A DNA stretch of 64,000 nt, from NCBI GenBank assembly GCA_905182985.1, contig CAJJDN010000007.1:805491-869490 (forward strand). The letters run 5' to 3'. How positions within the stretch are numbered: position 1 is the first letter of the stretch; every line of letters starts with the position of its first letter. Made by a program: the position numbers and the translations under genes. The stretch is from Paramecium sonneborni. Its lineage: Eukaryota; Ciliophora; Oligohymenophorea; Peniculida; Parameciidae. Shown piece by piece: positions 38,080 through 52,000 of this stretch. The notes beneath the pieces are model-generated. The model was not told the origin of the DNA and did no database searches. It was given only the letters and a program-made list of their open reading frames with translations.

Positions 38080-38393
38080 TCAAATTTAATAATTTTCTTT
38101 TCTAAAATACTATTATCCAGCTGTCTTATAATGAATTTACTAAAATCTTTTAGCAATCTTTGCTTTCTAAATTGCAATATGATGAGACAAAATCTAACAA
38201 TGTCTTTAATCATTATAACTATTATTTATTATATTGCTTCCATTATTAGAATCTGCAATCTATTTCATTTCTCTCTTTTATTTTATTAATACTGATACAT
38301 CTTAAAATTCCATTGGCTCAGCAATTGGACCTAAAATAAAATCATCTATATTTACTGCAATCATGTAATTCTGCATGTTCAGTATGTTTTTAA
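38080..38393 (-). other. 3' fragment of Gln-rich gene (artefact copy)
   Basis: Duplicate of 39196-39509. Cut by the N at 38394. In the true locus this is the real 3' end and lies 26 bp upstream of the TTLL start. Confidence 0.85.
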
Positions 38394-38394
38394 N

Positions 38395-39169
38395 TTATAC
38401 CTCTACCTCTTGAATCTGCACAAGGTTTTTTAATCCAAAGAGTATCCTTTTATGCAGATTCTTATGCCATTAGAAATCTGTCATAATCATATTGTAACAG
38501 ATATGTATTAGGAATAAAATTATATTCTTTTGGGTATTTTCTTTTAAATTTACTTAAATTTATCCATAGTAGATCTTTTCTACCCATATTCCAACATCCT
38601 GGGAAATGATTGATTTTTTAATATCTATTCATATTTCTCAAAGTTGTTTTATTACCGATTCCCCATTATACATTCCATTCTTCATCTTCATCATCTTCAT
38701 CTATTCTTTTAAATCCTGCCCAATCAAAAGATGTCAATACACATTTATATGGAGCAGATCCCAATACTTTACATGTTAATTAGTATTTTTTAACTTCTTC
38801 TTCTGTCATAGGTCTTGCATTCACCATAGGTCTCTTATCCTCACATACTGGAGGGTACTAAAAAAATATTGTTGGCTCTGTATTCTTTAAAAATGGTAAT
38901 TGTATTATTGGCCATTTCTAAGGTACTTCTTCTTAAAATACTACATTTGATTAACTATGTGATCTTCCTTATATAATCTACTATTATTATTGTTATTATT
39001 ATTATTGTTGAGTTTATCCATATTATTAACTTAATGGAGTCTATATTACATGACTTAAGAATAATCTTCTCCCCTATATTGGAGATTTTTGTCTCTAATT
39101 TGAATTTCTTCTTTATATTACTGATTATGATAGTGAAATGTCTCCCTTAAGTTATAATTTTTATCTCAT
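38395..39169 (-). other. 5' fragment of TTLL gene (artefact copy)
   Basis: Duplicate of 37279-38053, reading from the ATG (39169 on the minus strand) to ADSRGRGI at the N. Not a separate gene. Confidence 0.85.
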
Positions 39170-39195
39170 ATATAAAATTTAATAATAATTAATAA

Positions 39196-39962
39196 TCAAA
39201 TTTAATAATTTTCTTTTCTAAAATACTATTATCCAGCTGTCTTATAATGAATTTACTAAAATCTTTTAGCAATCTTTGCTTTCTAAATTGCAATATGATG
39301 AGACAAAATCTAACAATGTCTTTAATCATTATAACTATTATTTATTATATTGCTTCCATTATTAGAATCTGCAATCTATTTCATTTCTCTCTTTTATTTT
39401 ATTAATACTGATACATCTTAAAATTCCATTGGCTCAGCAATTGGACCTAAAATAAAATCATCTATATTTACTGCAATCATGTAATTCTGCATGTTCAGTA
39501 TGTTTTTAAATTGGTGATTCTAATCCCATATCTTAAATGAAGTTTACTTTAATTCTATCATTTATTTCTTGTACTGGAGATTGCATAGATGTTAAAATCG
39601 AGGCTGCCGAACTCTTCTTAGAAATTTTTAATCTAGAATTTTGGCTATTATTTAATCTATTTTTTTCCTACTTTTTAGCAACTGGTGATATATTTGATTT
39701 ATTCTTTAACATTCTTAATGTATCTGAACCAGTTTCTTCCATTATTGTTTTTAATAGATTTGATATTTTTTCTTAGGCTGCTTATTCTTTTACTGCTTAA
39801 GGTACTAAATCAATTTAAGATTATTAAGTTTATGTTGAAGCAATAGGAAGAGATGTTAATGATTATTATTACGAATAAAACTATGATGAATATTATGATT
39901 CTATTGAAGAATGATAATTATGTAATGAGGATTTAAATTATTGCAACTATTATTACTATTAC

Positions 39963-39998
<36 letters not shown>

Positions 39999-42388
39999 TG
40001 AGATAGATGTAGAGAATGCTCTTTAATTTCATAAAATGATTTGATTTGTCTTATTTTTAAAATTGAAGTAATTTTTCTAACTAATAATGTTACTCCTTAA
40101 TTATATAGGCATTTCTATTATTTTTTCTTAATGAATTAAATTTCCTCGTCTGAATCTGAATCGCTTTTATTGATTTAAGTACTATGATCACATTTTTCTT
40201 TTTAAAAATATTAAGATTAACAATTAAAATTAAAAATTCTCTTGTTTTAATCAGTTTATGATAACCATTACTCAAAAGATGATTAATTCATTTAATTTGA
40301 TTGTGTTGATTATAATTAATTTAACTATTAATTGTCTTATTTTATTTATTAAAATTAAATTTCACAAGTTACATATGAATCTGGTTTAAATTTTGTTTCT
40401 TCATTATTACTGACTTAAGTTGGAATTCTTAAATTTGCTGTATCTTCTGAATATTATAAATTACATTCAGTAATACCCGTAGCATTCTCAATTATCCTAA
40501 TATCAGGTTGTCCTGCTTCAATTTCTTCTTCTACTCTAATAAAATTATTGTTTAACTAATTATTTTATTAAGTTTAAGTTGGCTCTGTAATTGGAACAGA
40601 TAATTAAGATCTATTGCTAGTTAAGGCAAAATCTTATTAAATATAAATTGGGTCATTTTATTTCAATTAGACATCTTATGTTTCATTCTATTTTTCCATA
40701 ATTTGTTAAATTTCAATTTAAAATCTATTAGTATCTACTGAAATTTGAGTACCAGAAAAAGGTTTACTCAAATCTATATTATCAAAATTTAAAGCTTAAA
40801 CTATTTTTGGAATTTCAATAGTGTTTTATTTACTTTCAAATCTTTCTCCAAATTTAATTTCTAATTCTTATTTATTAATTTTTTATGTGCAACTATAAGA
40901 CTCAACAGCATTTTCCTTATTATTTAATGTGCATTTAAGATAACTTGGAGGTATTACATCAGGCTTATTCATTTTTAATATTAATCTATCTTTATGATCT
41001 TCTTCAAAATTAGATTTAATTGAATTCCTTTCTTTGTTTTAAGGATTTTATTCATTCGATCTAACTGAAAATCTTTCCTTATTAAAATCTAAGTTAGCCA
41101 ATATTCCATCTTTACCCCCTATATCATTTGAAGTCACTGAAAATCTTTCATTCTCTGATAATCTTTCTTACTTTATTTCTTCAATATTTACAGAAAAACG
41201 ATCCTTATTTTCATCATTGACATTAGTTGAATATGTTGCTTTTTATAGGAATTCACTTCTTCTACTCATTCTTGCTGAATTTTTAGATTTTTAAATTGAA
41301 TCTTCATTTTAATATTATTATTATTACTACATAATTTATTAAAAAGGTAACTAATATTCTGATGTAAGTGATTATTCTACTTAATAATAAGGATTTTATG
41401 ATTATAAAGGAGATGTTTATTATATATTATCTTCAACTAAGTATTATTCTTATTGTTTTCTCTTTATATTATTAGTTCTATCAGTTCTTTGTTGATTTTA
41501 ATTTTCTAAATAATTTTATGAATCATTTTAAATATTTAAAGATTGATAATTTTCTTATTTCAATCTTTAAGAATTTAATTGAATTAAATTTTCATCTAAT
41601 AATGAAACCTATATTCCAACATCTAAGGTTGAGCAACTTTTTATTGAACGAAGTTAATTGATTCTGTGATTTAATCTATTATTTGCAGAATCTCTTCCTG
41701 TACTTACTCTTTAATCTAAGAATTATCTAAATTCAACTGATTTATTTCTCAAATTACCAGAACTTTAATCAACATAAGATTAATATTAACTTTCATATTT
41801 AATTTCTTTATTTGATTCATCTGCATTATTTCCTAATTATTAATCAATAAATTCTCTGATTTAATTAATTCTGCTGAAGATATTTTATTTATGTGCACTA
41901 TTTTCTATAATTTTTTATTCAGATTAACATTTTTATATATCTTACTTTTTTATAGATCTCTTTTTAAGTTCTTGAAATGATTCAATAATTTATTCAGCCA
42001 TAGGATCATGTACTATTTATTTTTAATTACAATTTTCAACTTATCTTTAATATTTATTTATAATAGTAGATAAGGTTAATTCTTCAGTTTATTATTTTTT
42101 TGTAGAACTTTAAGATTATTATTAATGATGTTATTATTAAGCTATTTAGGATTAGAAATGATAATAAATAGATTTATTTTTTTCAGGAGTTCCTTGATTA
42201 TAAAGTGAATCTACTAGGTTACGTATTATACTTTTTCGTTCACTAGTTCTTGATCTTTATTATGATTATGAATTATTCTATCTTGGCTGAAAAGTCTGTA
42301 GTAGTTTTTCTTTTTCTTGTCTCCAATAAACTGATTTACTCTTATATTAAGTTTTTAATTGTTCTGAAAGCATGTTGGACATTACCAT
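39196..42388 (-). CDS. Large Gln/Asn/Ser-rich protein, probably disordered
   Basis: About 1055 residues with one intron near the end (39447-39471). Starts MVMSNMLSEQLKTQYKSKS. Most of the chain is low complexity: Q, N, S and E with charged helices (IIESFQELKKRSIKKQDIQK). A short motif recurs around residues 430-490: KDRFSVNIEE, NERFSVTSND, KERFSVRSNE, each with RFSV, a possible kinase site or linear motif. Residues about 790-815 are almost pure Gln. The last 150 residues are more structured (EKISNLLKTIMEETGSDTLR). No domain recognised; a phosphorylated scaffold or RNA-granule type protein is possible. Confidence 0.7.
39941..40000 (-). repeat. Trinucleotide tract coding for polyglutamine
   Basis: On the minus strand a run of TAA with some TAG and CAA, all Gln in this code, giving about 19 Gln in the protein at 39196-42388. 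In the standard code it would be a block of stops. Confidence 0.8.
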
Positions 42389-42425
42389 AAAAGAAATCAT
42401 CCGTTAAATAATTTATTTATAATTT
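42389..42425. promoter_or_regulatory. 37-bp divergent intergenic gap
   Basis: All DNA between the first ATG of the Gln-rich gene (minus) and the DNAJC8 start (plus). If the inner ATG at 42373 is used on the minus strand the gap is 52 bp. Confidence 0.45.
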
Positions 42426-43211
42426 ATGTAATAATAAGAAATCAATCAAGCACTCAAAAATCCATTTTAGCCTATACTTAAAAAGGTTTTAAAAGTTGAT
42501 GAAGAATTAGAAAGATTATCATCAGAAACATTTTATAATCCTTTTGATGTTTTGTATTTGGGTATGGAAGCAACAGATGAAGATATTAAGAAAATGTTTA
42601 ATTCTTTTTCAAAATTATTGCATCCAGATAAATGTCATGATCCAAGAGCAAAAGATTGTTGGCAAATAGTTGATTAAGCATATAAAACTTTAATGGAATC
42701 TGAAAAAAGAAAAGTTTATATCAGAATTATGAGAGAAGCTAGAGAAAAAACTGAATTTGAAAGACTAAGAGAAAATAAAAGAAGAGAAAAAACTGGAGTT
42801 GCTTAATTACCACGTATTCATTTCTATTTATTTTTTAGCTGATACTTTCGAAAGTGATTTTTAAAAATAATGCAAGAATCTATTTAGTGAAATAGAAGAT
42901 AGAAAATAACATCTTATGAGATTAGAATAATCATAAAAGAGATATAAATTAGATGAATATGAAAGAAGAAAAATGTTAGAATAATATAAAATTTTGACTG
43001 AAGAAGAATGGGAAAAAACAAGAGATGAAAGAGTTAATAAATGGAGAGAATTTAATAATAAGAAAACTGCTATTGGTACCAAATAATCTAATAAAGTATT
43101 ATTTAATTATACTATTTCTAGGGTATTAGACCTCCAACAGAAAATATGGAATATCGACCTATCGAAATGCCAAATAAAAAAGGAGATTTTAAAAATATTA
43201 AATTGGATTGA
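42426..43211 (+). CDS. DNAJC8: DNAJC8-like J-domain protein (spliceosome-associated)
   Basis: About 244 residues, two introns (42814-42838, 43096-43121). The J domain near residues 38-100 starts NPFDVLYLGMEATDEDIKKM and contains HPDK, the motif that stimulates Hsp70. It is followed by long charged helices (REKTEFERLRENKRREKTG) and a basic end. Length and the N-terminal position of the J domain fit DNAJC8/SPF31, a spliceosome-linked co-chaperone. The identification rests on overall layout. Confidence 0.8.
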
Positions 43212-43285
43212 TCATTTATTTTCTAATTCATTTGAGATGATAAATTTATCAGAACAAAAATTTAATAGCAATCAATAGCATTTCT

Positions 43286-43942
43286 TCATTAAAAAACAAT
43301 ATTGCTATTATTTTTAATTGTATTATTATGAGTACCAGAAACTTTTATTAATTTACTTAATGTTGTTTAATAATAATTGCTAAGTTGACGAAATTCTCTG
43401 GGTTAGGGAGAACTTTTTGTTGATTAACTATACTATAAAATTGGCTAACGAGCTGATTATAATTATGATGGTATTCGAGCCTAAATTCTGTTATTATCTT
43501 TTATTTCTTTTTAAAGTTAAGCTATTTTACTGGCATTTTCTTCTTCTTTTTATATTAATTTTAAAAGCATTTCTTGATTCTACTCTTATAATTATGTTTG
43601 CTTATTTAATAGTTCATGAATAAGTTATGTTTTAGCCTCTAGATCACTTTTTTAACTAGAAATTTATTATTTAAATTGCATTATTTCATTTTGAATATCA
43701 TCATTCTAAGGAACTTTCTAATCATTATATCGAATATCTTCTAAAATGATTAATGATTAAACTATTTCTAATGCATCTGAATCACTTGACAATTTTAATA
43801 AATGTTAGTAGTCTTAACTCATATGAGAGATCACCAATCGCCAATACTTTTATAATTCTTCTATCAATTCCTCATTCTTTATATAATAATTATTTACTTT
43901 ATGATGACTGTCAGCTGTATCTGTATTATCATTTTCATACAT
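43286..43942 (-). CDS. Coiled-coil protein, unknown
   Basis: Intronless, 218 residues. Acidic N-terminus (MYENDNTDTADSHHK), a helical region (NEELIEELQKYWRLVISHMS), a coiled coil (QQISSQKSDLEAKTQLIHEL, LLNKQTQLQEQNQEML) and a basic, Ser/Pro/Gln-rich tail. No family recognised. Convergent with DNAJC8, 74 bp apart. Confidence 0.65.
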
Positions 43943-44102
43943 AATTTTTATTTATTAATTTTATGATTGTTAAATAAATACACCTTACATCATTGGTAAA
44001 ATTTGATTAGGTTCATAAGATTATTTTCATATTAAATTTATTATTTCAAAATCTTAGAGCTTAAAATAAATAATTATATAAGATAATATATTCAATTATT
44101 CT

Positions 44103-45871
44103 TCATATATAATACTCATGATATGGTCTCTCCTCTTTTCTTATGTCATCATATAAGTATTTTCTTGGTTCATCAGTGATTTGCTTCAAATATTCACCTC
44201 TTTTCTTTCTATCTAATTTAAATGCAGAAACAAAATAATCAGCATCTTTCTCTTCTTCAGGCCAAAACAATATTTATTCTAAATATATTTTAATTTATAC
44301 TTTTTCTTTTTTGTAAATATTGATCACAAAATATATTGTAATATTTATAAGTAAAGTATAAATGAGAAATGTATTTAGGATGATATAGAATATTCTCCTA
44401 TTACAAAGCATGAATTATTGAATTTTCCATCAGTAATATATCTGCATAGTAATTTCCTGTAAACATTTTCCCTTTAAAATGCTTTAATACATTCATCATT
44501 CTAAAAATATTAGCATCTACATGATTATTGTCAAGTTAATTGCTTATTTCATTATTTATTAATGTCATATTCATTAAATAATTAAATTTTTTGTATTCTA
44601 ACTTTTTGAACTATTCAAACCACTTCTCTAATTCGAATTCATCATTTGTTACAGCTTATTTTGTCAATTAATGCCAAACTTATAATGAGCCTCCAAGGCG
44701 TTCATAAATTTATTCGATTTCCTCTCTAAATTAGTTTCTAAGCTTTACTATGTAAATATTCCTTCTATCTAACTTTTTATCTATTCTTTATTAATATCAT
44801 ATAGGTCTATGTGCAATACTGTATTTAATTCAATATTCATCATTTCCATCATATCTCTATTAAAGAATTTGCTATTGCTTGACTCAATTACTAAAGGGAA
44901 ATGATTTCTAATTCCATAAGGATTATATGTTCTTAAAATCAAATGATCTAAAAAATCAATTGCCTCCTTATCGTATTTATAATATTCAAATATCTTGTCT
45001 ATATTTATTAAAACTAGAGAAATCTCCTATTTCTTATTACTGTCCTTGTCGAATCCTGAAATATAATTTAAGATATCAAAGAGAAAATCGATTTATTATT
45101 GAGCTATATTTTAATAAATAAAACTATACCTGCAATTGTAGTATTAATTTTTATTGGATTATCTATTTTATCTATTTCAATTTATTGAATCAGATTCATC
45201 ATAAGATTTAAACTTCCAAAACTCTCTTCTTCTTTATATATTAATTTTGCTAATTAAACAAAACTATTTTCAACATTTAATGAATTAGAAGAATTCATTT
45301 ATATTTATTTTGCATCTTCTTCCCAAAATTAAAGTTCTCCTTAATCCCAATCTAATTTTGGTAATTAATTTTCTTAATTTATTGTGATTTTCAACTCCGA
45401 TTTAATATTTTCTGATAATTAATCTCTAATAAATTAATTAAAATAAATGTCTAAGTATTGAGGCAAATATTTCTTTAATGCAATTTATAATATCTCTTTA
45501 TTAGTGATTAATTTTTGATCTGAAATATATCTAATAATATCATTCTTCATCTATTCAAAAAAAGACTAAAAATTTATATGTGTATTATCTATAATAATTG
45601 AATTTTTGCAAACATTTCTTAAAAACCAACTTTTACCACTTCCTTTTGCTCCAACAACAAATACTGTATTTTTGGAGTTAACTTATTATTTGTATATATT
45701 CTCTTCGTAAGATATAAAATGTTTTAATTTTTCAATTTCTTAAGATCTCTAAAAAAAAGGCCAAATGATAGGACCTTCTAATGTTCTTGGAATCAATTTT
45801 TTAGGCTTCCCATAAAGTAATTTAAATAATGCATCATGAATTTTTTTGAAATACTAGTGATTTCCTAACAT
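44103..45871 (-). CDS. P-loop ATPase-like protein, unknown family
   Basis: About 564 residues, introns 45104-45129, 44748-44773 and 44279-44300. Residues 68-84 carry FVVGAKGSGKSWFLRN, a Walker A motif (GxxGxGKS) after a beta strand. A Walker B candidate is EISLVLINIDKIFEYY near residue 290, but its acidic pair is not typical. The lead KLIPRTLEGPIIWPFFQR and the helical C-terminal half (FELEKWFEQFKKLEYKKF) look folded rather than low complexity. It resembles AAA/STAND-type switch ATPases in layout only. The end HEYYI is followed by TGA. Confidence 0.65.
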
Positions 45872-46082
45872 AATTAAATTTTAATATGAATTCTAAGTAT
45901 TTTTTTATTTTTTGTAATAAGTGATAATATTCAATTTATTTTTAGATTACAACATCAATATTTATAGAACTTATCATCATTTATACAAAGATTCTTAATA
46001 AAATTGATGAGTATGATTAAATTTTTTGACATTATATTATTATAATATTAATTTTAAATGAAACCATAATAAAATTTAAAAT

Positions 46083-49000
46083 ATGGCTCCATAGTTCGTA
46101 TCCAAGGGAAAACTGATAGTGGAGGATAAGGATTCATTTCAGCCAAAGGGTAATTAGTTTGAAATAAAGATTAGATTCTTTGATAAAGCAGTGTATTATC
46201 AAACTTACGAAGATCTAAATGATTTGAATAATTTTAGAGAAGGTCTATTTTAACTTTTACCGAGAGGGAGTTTTGAAATTCATGATGAATATTATAAAAT
46301 GAAGTAATAAATATTAAATTATATAGGGCTAAAAATAAAGGATTATTATATAGAGTAAAATCAGAAAAAGAATAATATTTAGCAATGATTGAAAACAAAA
46401 TGAATGAAGAACTATATTTTGGGTATCTGATTATGTAAGAATAGAGCGGAAGCTATTTTTAAGCATATTGAATCTGGATATTATTTAGTCTCCTCAGATG
46501 AATGTAGTGACTAAAGAAGTGACTCTTTTAAAATAAAGCTTTAACCGTATTTATCAAGCAATATAATTTTTAAATTAGAAGCTTGTAAAAGTCATCAAAA
46601 AACAGGCAGACCAATATAAACTAAAGAATAAGTAAAAATATTATCAGATTCATCAAAATTTTGGTTAGAAAAGAGTTTAAAGGCTCCTGTGTAATTAGAT
46701 CATAAACCACCATAATCTGATTTAAGACCTGAATTAAAAGGACTTTCCACTGAATCTCATAGATATGAATTAATAATAAGTCATAATTCAACAAGTAGTT
46801 GGAAAATAGATTAATATTAATCATACGAAGAATATATTTAACCAACAAATTTATTGTAAGATAGAGATATTTGTGTCTTTAATTTTACATAAAATAATTC
46901 CTATCTTTGTATTGATTTAAGAAAGAATTCATTAGCACTTAAATTAATTGACGAAAAAGCTTAAGTTCCTATTGATTGTTTATGGGAAATAACATTTGTT
47001 TAAGAAAAAAATGAATAAAAGTCTTAATAAACAGTTCCATAACTGTAATCTAAACCTGTAATAACAAGACTTCCATCTGTATTAGTTACAAAAGTATCAT
47101 TACCACTTTCATTAATTGGTTTACCTGGTACTATTTAATCTTCTGGTAGAACTTCTGCAAATAATGCAGCTGCAGGTGGTCCAAATGTAGGATAATTAAC
47201 ATAATAAAAAAGAAATAAACATATTTATAAGACGATATTACTTAGACATTATTTAACAGGTAAGCTCATCAAATGTGCAGAAAGATTAGATGATGATGAT
47301 TGTATCTAAGCTTTTATTGATGATATCGGAACTTCTATTGATTTATAACTAGCTAATAATCATGATTAAGAATTTCTTGATGGTTCATATGTTAATTTAG
47401 TACATGATGATAACACTTTAACATTAATTAAAATTAATTAACATTAAACTTAATAATCTTTTGGTTAAATTAAAGATATAAGTTCTCTAGGAGGCTTTTT
47501 TAATTAACATACTAAAGCTGTAGAAAATCTATTTAAAACTGCTTTTAAGGGAAAAAAAACTACAGATGCTTTTATTATTAAAAGAGTGGATAACAATTAT
47601 AAAACTGAACTTGTTTAGGCTTTCTCAGCTTTAGAGTATTTAATCAATTTTTCAGGGGCTCTTAAAATTAATCATTAATATTTTGCATCTATGGCTAATT
47701 TAGAATAAATTAAATAGATAGAAAAATTGTTAGCTGGTCTAAGCAAATTTATTATTAATTTAGAAAATGATGAAGAATAAGATGAAGAAATTGATGCTTT
47801 TGTTAATTCTAGAAGATAAATTATTATGAAAGAATTGTATTATATAGAAATTTTAATTGAAATCTTATATTCATTATGTTATAAGTCTGGAACCAAAAAG
47901 CTTTTATTTTGGAAACATTAAAAATAATTAATTAAAACACTTTTCTCAGAAACTTATTCATTACTTACTAAATTAATATAAAATAATAATACAAATAAAA
48001 CTTATGCATCATAATGGATGGAAATGTATCTTCATTAATATATTATGGTGAGTGAACCTTATATTCAAAGATTTTTAGCAGAAATTTTAGATAATAATGT
48101 CTTAGCCATTAAAAAATTTTTAAATTAAAACCTTGTTATCAGGATAATTGAAATTATTGGATCTCAAGTTCCTCATGAAAAATATTTAAAAATTTTAAGT
48201 TCCATTTGTGTCTCTAACGGTTAACCTGTCAAAGAAAATCAATCATTAGTACTTTAATAATTTTTTCTTAAAACTGGATTTGGTATTTTTATATATCTAA
48301 TTTTAGATTTTTGTTTTCAATTTAAAATTGATGAACAATCATAGTTGTAAGTTTTATGTCCAATCTAAAAAATTAACAAATTTAGAACATTCGAAGAATT
48401 TTATAGAGAAAGCTAAAAAATTGATTCTTTCTAATAATGGAATTATTTTCAAAGTTATTTTGATTTATTGGGGGATATATGTATGAAGAGAAATAAATAG
48501 GCAAAAAAATATGTGGATGATAACTTCCCCTTATAAATTTTATTAAAGATTCTAATTGAAGCAGAAAAAAATTAAAGATTTAGTATCATGAGACCATTAT
48601 TAAAATTAATAAGGTATGCTTATATTGATAATGTTCCATTTGAAAAAGTAAAAAGAATTAAAAGGGTACAATTGTTTTCTGATTTAGATGATGAGTACCC
48701 TCAATATATTGATAGAATAGAGTCAAATCATACATTATAAGAGTTTAATCTTTTTATTTTAATATAATTAGAGAAGAATAAAAATTGTTGGAAAAATATT
48801 GAGTTTTAGAAAACAATTTAAGAAATATTGAAAATAATTGGATGTTAATTAGATTTAGGTTTTTATGTAAATTTAAATCAAATTGAACAGATTTTAAATT
48901 ATATGTATTAAATTTGTAGTAGTATTAATGAATTCTCTTTTGGTAATGAGAAAGAGAATTCAATGTTATCTAGTTAATAAGGTACATATGTTTAAAATTT

Positions 49001-52000
49001 TATTGATCATAAACTTAAAGCCACAAGATTATCTGAATCAAATAGTGTTAAAATTTCTTGTAAATAATTAGCATGTGAAATAATTTAAAAAATATTTGAT
49101 TTTGAAGCAAATCTGAGAGTATTTGAAGCTGCTAAACTTTTAAAAAATCTTTTGATTGAATTAAAGATTATTGAAAATATTGAATAAAAATAATAAGGAA
49201 GTAGTAAAAATATAAAAGCAGCTTAAAAGATAAAAACACTATTTACAAGTGAAAGTATTAAACCAAATGCAAAATCTATTGCTGATAAATTAAAAAAGAA
49301 GTCTACTGAAGAAGAAAAAATATTTTATGATCCACAAAATTGGATTTTAAAATTTAAATAATTACTATAAAAAAGATCATTATCTGATGTTGAATATTTT
49401 GAATTGATTTTTGCTGAATTATCATTTTATGAAAATCCATTATTGCCAAAGTATTCTCTTGATATACTAAAAAGAGCATATGGGTAAAGAAAAGAATTAA
49501 TATCTAATTTTGAAAAAATTATTATTGTGGCTTCAGGAAAAACATTAGAATTATCAGAATTAAGTTCTTTAATTTTTAATAAATTTGATATTTTAACTGA
49601 TTCTTATTTTATAGAAATGTATAATGAAAATAGTCCAACATATCAAAAATAAAATATAATTTGGAATGTTAATTGTTAAGAAGCATAGAAAACAGGTCTT
49701 ATTTAAAATTTATAAAGGTTGAATAAATACTTAAAAAAAGATTTTGATAAGACAAAGTAAATGGTAGCTTTAAATTATGAAGATTATTATCCTGATAATA
49801 AATCTAGAATTATATATAATGAAAGAGAACTTAACTATCGACTTCATTAGTCTTTATTAATAGCCTAAGAATTACATATTCCAATTTTAAATTTCATTTA
49901 AATGTTTGTTCCTACTTTATCAGAAATTTATTGGAAACTTTTGCATGCTTGCTATGATTATCTTACTTTAATAATTTGGAATCATATGGAGAATAAAATA
50001 GCCTTGTCTAAATATAAAGAATCTATGTATCCTCATTTATAATATAATGTTGGAATAATTGATTTTTTAAAAGCATTATTTGCAAATAATAAACCTTTAA
50101 TTTACAGTTAAAGAGAGATTCCTAATATTTTATAAATAATACTAAAATAATGTGATGGTTAATCTTTGGGTAATTACTATAAATCAAAATTACTAGATTT
50201 TTTAAGAATAATTTTAATTTTCAATTCTTCTTACATTCCATAAAATTAAGCTCTTACATTATAAAATCTTTAAGAACATACATATGGAAACCTTATTATA
50301 AGTTTAAATTTGGTTGCTTCAGATATTATGGCAACTCAAAATTCTGATCAAAGTTTTAGTGATGTCACATCATAAACATCTGAACCAATCATTGAAAATC
50401 TAATACTAACAGAAGATCAGATATCATATTATATTAATCAATACTAATTAGAATATTAAAAGTTAAATAAAGATTAAATTTAAATTGATATCAGTCCAGA
50501 ACTTTCATATATGTATACATTCTTTGGTCTGTTTAGTTAATTAGTTGAAGAATAACATAAAGTAAATCAAAAAAAATGCAGAAAAATTCATTCATTTCCA
50601 GATTTAATTAAATTATTATCTTTATCTTAATAAGTATGGCCATTAAAAAGATATTTAAGAGCATATATAAATAGACTTTATTATTGTTAGGGAAGAGATG
50701 TAGTAACTTAGTTTATTTCAATAGACTTCATTACAATACTAGATGATTTAGAAAATATTATAGAATTAAAATCTAGCTAAAATCTTTCATTCTTTAATTA
50801 AATTACAATAGTTAATCCAATTAGATATAAATATTTAATCTCTTATATTTATTTGTACTTAGAAGAAATATTAATAACATTACATTATGTTTTTAATAAT
50901 ATTGAATTCTTAGAAGATTTAGAAGAGTAATTATAATTAAATAGAAGTAAAAATAAATTAATAATTCATTTATAAATATTTGATTTAGTATAGAAGCTTA
51001 TTTTGATTGAAAGATTTTATTAGAAATAAAATATAGGACATATATCAAAAATTATTTTGAACATACTTCATAGCATTGTATCAACATTTGATCTTGATAT
51101 ATTAAAAATTAGAGATTCACTATTTTTATAGGTTTTGAAATAAATTAATGCCTACGAAAAAGCACTTCAATTAAACTCTTCAAATCTTATGTTATCTTCA
51201 GAAGCAATAGACTCAGAGATTAGAAATTCTCTAGAAAATACAAGTAGATTTTAACATAATGAGGAAGAATACAAAAAAATTTTAATAGATTCTATTTTTT
51301 CAGTAGATAAATTTACTTAAGGCAAATAAGTTTTAGGTAATTTAGTTAAAATTTGGAAAAACACAAGACGATCAACTTTATAACCAGAAGATATTAATGA
51401 AAAAATAAATCATAAACTTAAGAGAGTTATAAATATATTGAGTTTATCATCTACATTTTAAATATTTTTGGAAGAAGAATTTCTTGAAGCTTGTAAAAAA
51501 ATGTTATCAATTGGATAAGAATCAATGTTAGCTTATCAAACGAAATTTGAAGTAACATCATTAAAGCATTACATTTAAAATATAATCCATATGAGCATTT
51601 CAAATGAGACTTAATTTACAGATGATTTAAGAATATTCTTTTTAAAAATGATAAGTAAATTAATAACTGAAAAGAATTAAGCTAATAGTATTTAATTAAT
51701 ATCTGTTGATTAATGGCCTAGTGATTATTGGATTGATTATAAATAAGAAATTGAAAATGCTTAAAATTTTTTAGTTGATTGTGGAGCTGCTGATCTTGTG
51801 ATTGCACTATTTTCTGAATAGAAATTAGAAATTAGATTAGATTTGTTAAGTGAATGCTTATTATTCTTAATTGCATTTTTATTAGGAGGGAATACAAAAG
51901 CACAAAATGCTATTTTGGAAAAACTTAAAAAAGATGAATAAAATACAGTTTTAACTAATTTTCGAGTTTTAATTAGTAAATTAACTCAAGTTATTAATAA

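Larger units (their letters stand above)
37279..39509 (+). repeat. Assembly artefact: 1115-bp direct repeat around N at 38394
   Basis: 37279-38393 and 38395-39509 appear identical (offset 1116). The unit covers the N-terminal half of the TTLL gene and the 3' end of the Gln-rich gene. Starts and ends at a single N, like the two repeats further left. Confidence 0.9.

Noticed and set aside
37860..40000. Microsatellite mobile element signature in ATT/TTA runs
   Set aside because: The runs lie inside open frames and code for polyglutamine in this code.
44773..44819. 47-nt intron in the P-loop gene
   Set aside because: A 26-nt intron at 44748-44773 gives a better reading (HIDLYDINKEQIKIKLRNQF) and normal size.
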